Below, piece by piece: positions 61,541 through 64,000 of a stretch of 64,000 nucleotides of DNA; within the stretch, counting starts at the first letter, position 1, and every line of letters starts with the position of its first letter. Below the pieces are notes generated by a model. That model saw only the letters and a program-made list of their open reading frames with translations, ran no database searches and had not been told where the DNA came from. Position numbers and translations under genes: made by a program. The DNA lies in assembly GCF_000767465.1 (NCBI RefSeq), contig NZ_CP009291.1, forward strand, positions 1,567,501 to 1,631,500. The letters run 5' to 3'. This stretch comes from Novosphingobium pentaromativorans US6-1 (GTDB lineage: Bacteria > Pseudomonadota > Alphaproteobacteria > Sphingomonadales > Sphingomonadaceae).

Positions 61541-62635
61541 ATGATTGCCCAGGACGTGATCGACGCCCCCGCTGCCGCTCCGGCGCAGCAGCAGAGCGGG
61601 ATTATCAAGAAGTCGGCGATTCCCGACGACAAGGAGATGCTGCGCGCGGCCGTAGAGCTGACCCGCGACATTTCCGCCGCGCTCCCGCGCATCTACTGGC
61701 CGGACATGCTGGCCTCGGCCGCGCTGGGCTACGCCGCGCTGGCGGGCGCCATCCTGATCGCCAATCCCTGGCTGGCAACGCTCAGCGGCATCCTCGCCGC
61801 TCTCGCGCTCTACCGCGCGCTGCTGTTCATCCATGAGCTGACCCATATCCACAAGGACGCCCTGCCCGGCTTCCGCTTCGGCTGGAATCTTCTCGTCGGC
61901 ATTCCGCTGCTTACGCCCTCGCTGATGTATGAAGGCGTGCACACGCTGCACCATGCGCGCACGCGCTATGGGACGGTGGACGATCCGGAATACCTGCCGC
62001 TGGCCCTGATGAAGCCCTGGAGCCTGCCGGTCTTCGCCCTCACCGCGATCCTGCTGCCTTTCGCCCTGCTGCTGCGCTCGGCCGTGCTGGTGCCACTCGG
62101 CGCGGTTATCCCGCCCCTGCGCCGCCTCGTCTGGGCACGCTTCTCGGCCTTGGCGATCAATCCCGAATTCCGCCGCCGGCCGCCCCAAGGCGATTTCAGG
62201 CGCATGGTCTTCTGGCAGGAGCTGGGCTGCTCGGCCTGGGCGATCGCCCTGCTCGCCAGCACGCTGGTGCTGGGCTGGCGCCCGCTGCTGATCGCTCTGT
62301 GCGTCGTATCGCTGACCGCCTTCCTCAACCAGGTCCGCACCCTCGTGGCGCACCTGTGGGAGAACGACGGTGATGCGATGACCGTGACCGCGCAGTATCT
62401 CGATTCAGTGAACGTGCCGCCGCCGGCAGTGCTGGCACCGCTCTGGGCCCCGGTGGGCCTGCGCTATCACGCCTTGCACCACCTGCTTCCCAGCATGCCC
62501 TATCACTCGCTGGGCGAAGCGCACCGCCGCCTGAGCGAACATCTGGGCCTCGATACGACCTACACCAAGGCGAGCTATCCCGGCCTGATGCCACTGATGT
62601 CACGGCTCGTCGGCAGCACGATGCGGCCTCGGTAG
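61541..62635 (+). CDS. Membrane fatty-acid desaturase
   Basis: A 364-residue protein from the ATG at 61541. The three histidine boxes of di-iron desaturases are HELTHIHKD, HTLHHARTRYG and YHALHHLLPSMPYHSLGEAH. Four or more membrane segments lie between. It inserts a double bond or hydroxyl into a lipid chain; the exact position is unknown. A shared terminator follows. Confidence 0.9.
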   Translation: MIAQDVIDAPAAAPAQQQSGIIKKSAIPDDKEMLRAAVELTRDISAALPRIYWPDMLASAALGYAALAGAILIANPWLATLSGILAALALYRALLFIHELTHIHKDALPGFRFGWNLLVGIPLLTPSLMYEGVHTLHHARTRYGTVDDPEYLPLALMKPWSLPVFALTAILLPFALLLRSAVLVPLGAVIPPLRRLVWARFSALAINPEFRRRPPQGDFRRMVFWQELGCSAWAIALLASTLVLGWRPLLIALCVVSLTAFLNQVRTLVAHLWENDGDAMTVTAQYLDSVNVPPPAVLAPLWAPVGLRYHALHHLLPSMPYHSLGEAHRRLSEHLGLDTTYTKASYPGLMPLMSRLVGSTMRPR

Positions 62636-62652
62636 GAACGGGAACGCCCCGC

Positions 62653-62677
62653 CCGGCAACCTCGAACAGGTTGCCGG
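62653..62677. terminator. Bidirectional terminator between desaturase and lptG
   Basis: CCGGCAACCT-cgaac-AGGTTGCCGG, a perfect 10-bp stem between the stops of two convergent genes. Confidence 0.75.
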
Positions 62678-62686
62678 AAGCGGCGC

Positions 62687-63784
62687 CTATTCCTCGGTCC
62701 GGATGAGGACCGTTTCACCGATCAGCGCAAAGAGCAGGAACGGCGCCCATGCCGCGATCAGCGGCGGGTAGCCGCCGAAGTTGCCCATCGCGAGCGCGGC
62801 GTTGTCGAACACGAAGTAGGCAAAGCCCAGCGCCATGCCGATCACGGCGCGGATGAGAAGCTGGCCTGAGCGGGCCAGGCCGAATGCCGCGACTGCGCCC
62901 AGCAAGGGCATCAGCGTTGAAGAGAACGGGCCGGAGATCTTGTGCCACCACGCAGCCTCCAGCTCGCTCGTCCGGCGCCCGGCATCGCGCAGAGCCAGGA
63001 TCGACGAAGCCAGTTCGACAATGTCCTGCGAATCCGCATCCACCTTCGACATCGTGATTTTTTCAGGCGTAATGCCCGGTGCGACGGTGGCGGTGGCAAG
63101 CGTCGTCGTCTTCGTGCCGGCAACGTCGAAGCGCACCGGCTTGTCCAGCTTCCAGCCCGGATTGAGGTAGGCCGCATCCGGCGCGCGCAGCTGCTCGACG
63201 ATCATGCCGTTGGCATCGCGCCGGTAAAACGTGACCCCGTGCAGGACCATGCCATTGCCGGTCCCCTCCAGCGACTGCGCCAGCAGGAGATCGCGCCCGT
63301 CGGCAAGGTACAGGTTGCTCTTTGCCCCGGCCTTCCTGGGGATCGGGCCATAATCCACGGCCTGCCAGGCATCGAGCGTGGCGCTGGCACGGGTTACGAC
63401 ACGTTCGTTGAAGCCGAAGCTGAGCACCGATACGGCGAGCGCCGTCAGCATCAGCGGCGCCAGGATCTGGTGCGCGGACAGGCCCGCCGCCTTCATCGAG
63501 ATGACTTCACTGTTCTGGTTCAGCGTCGCCAGGGTGATGATCGTCGCCAGCAGCACCGAATAAGGCAGGAACCGCGCGATCAGCTGGGGGATGCGCAAGC
63601 TGACGTAGTAGAACAGCTGCGCCTCGCCATTGCCCGAATAGGCCAGGATATCGCCGCTCTCACCGAGCAGGTCGAGCACCTGCAGCACCAGCACAAGCAT
63701 GAGCAGCACCGCGACGATGCGGGTGATGAAGAGCCGCGCGAGGTAGAGCGTCAGCGAGCGCGAGGGAAAGAATTCAAGCTGCAT
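62687..63784 (-). CDS. lptG: LPS export permease LptG
   Basis: A 365-residue protein of the LptF/LptG (YjgP/YjgQ) family. Membrane segments lie at about 15-38, 60-85 and 100-120 and three at the C-terminus (AVIGMALGFAYFVFDNAALA). Between them is a periplasmic beta-jellyroll (about 130-265). Early motifs are ITRIVAVLLMLVLVLQVLDL and NQNSEVISMKAAGLSAHQIL. With LptF and LptB it extracts LPS for transport to the outer membrane. lptF precedes it on the same strand. Confidence 0.92.
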   Translation of the reverse strand: MQLEFFPSRSLTLYLARLFITRIVAVLLMLVLVLQVLDLLGESGDILAYSGNGEAQLFYYVSLRIPQLIARFLPYSVLLATIITLATLNQNSEVISMKAAGLSAHQILAPLMLTALAVSVLSFGFNERVVTRASATLDAWQAVDYGPIPRKAGAKSNLYLADGRDLLLAQSLEGTGNGMVLHGVTFYRRDANGMIVEQLRAPDAAYLNPGWKLDKPVRFDVAGTKTTTLATATVAPGITPEKITMSKVDADSQDIVELASSILALRDAGRRTSELEAAWWHKISGPFSSTLMPLLGAVAAFGLARSGQLLIRAVIGMALGFAYFVFDNAALAMGNFGGYPPLIAAWAPFLLFALIGETVLIRTEE

Positions 63785-63785
63785 G

Positions 63786-64000
63786 TCAGGACGGATCCGC
63801 TGGGGCCGGGAGGAGCGGGCCGCGACGCTTGCGGCGCAGCAGCGACTTCAGGCGCTTGCTGACGGTCTCGGCGCCTTTTTCGAGCCAGCCGATCGCCTGT
63901 CCGCCCGGTACATAGGCGACGCGGTAGTACATCAGGAGAATCAGCATCGCGAGCACCAGGAACGGCCCCCACAGGCCGATGATCGGATTGATCCGCCCCA
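63786..64000 (-). CDS. lptF: LPS export permease LptF (partial, C-terminal end)
   Basis: The frame enters from the right edge and ends with TGA at 63788-63786, two bases before the lptG start. It shows the last membrane segment (GLWGPFLVLAMLILLMYYRV) and a basic tail (KRLKSLLRRKRRGP), as at the end of LptF. The rest is outside the window. Confidence 0.85.
   Translation of the reverse strand, partial: GRINPIIGLWGPFLVLAMLILLMYYRVAYVPGGQAIGWLEKGAETVSKRLKSLLRRKRRGPLLPAPADPS

Noticed and set aside
1..64000. CRISPR array, rRNA genes or insertion-sequence transposases
   Set aside because: No regularly spaced repeats, rRNA signatures or transposase-like proteins were seen.

Overview
The window is from an alphaproteobacterium of the Sphingomonadales, probably Novosphingobium-like. 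The right-hand genes support this: LolA, LptG/LptF, TerC, uppP, M13 peptidase, PHA depolymerase, a TonB receptor and lipB, all of sphingomonad type and GC-rich. The genus is an inference.

Bases 1 to about 28260 are the right-hand part of an integrative and conjugative (or mobilizable) element. It sits in the 3' end of a tRNA-Leu(CAG) gene (28263-28349) beside a P4-type tyrosine integrase (26874-28097). The other end and the mating-pair-formation (type IV secretion) genes lie outside the window or are missing. The element carries, from left to right: (i) a type I Zorya defence operon, zorABCD, with zorD cut by the window edge; (ii) a divergent regulatory node, a small putative DNA-binding protein and a LexA-like S24 repressor around a perfect GTTC-N7-GTTC box; (iii) mobilization genes: an HNH nuclease with a PUA-like front, a MobF relaxase-helicase, a TraD coupling protein, a small accessory protein, and a noncoding stretch with an F-like candidate nic site; (iv) a leading-region-like minus-strand cluster: ssb, a DUF2493 protein, hypotheticals and ArdC-type antirestriction; (v) a two-gene plus-strand defence cassette, a DUF4297/Cap4-type nuclease plus an SMC/Rad50-like ATPase with a zinc hook, best read as Lamassu; (vi) a deletion scar that joins a truncated strawberry-notch helicase to the tail of a ParB-like protein; (vii) a Toprim primase; (viii) a plus-strand module of lytic transglycosylase, thermonuclease, DUF6961 protein and a 43-residue membrane protein, preceded by a second GTTC-N7-GTTC box.

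Bases 28350-64000 are ordinary chromosome: NDUFA9-like protein, GST/FzlA-like protein, pseudouridine synthase, EamA and TerC membrane proteins, ribA, xth, lolA, rpmG, ppk2, uppP, M13 protease, an MsbA-like exporter, phaZ, an L,D-transpeptidase, xdhC-mocA, YqgE, a TonB receptor, an orphan 2Fe-2S subunit, ArsC, lipB, a fatty-acid desaturase and lptG/lptF. Several intergenic regions hold long perfect inverted repeats, and one family repeat supplies the stop codons of both flanking genes.

The most interesting signals are in the mobile element. Two defence systems share it with antirestriction. Two LexA-type boxes mark separate promoter regions. Several minus-strand genes share leaders in which a CCTGAT-type segment can pair with, and hide, the Shine-Dalgarno sequence.
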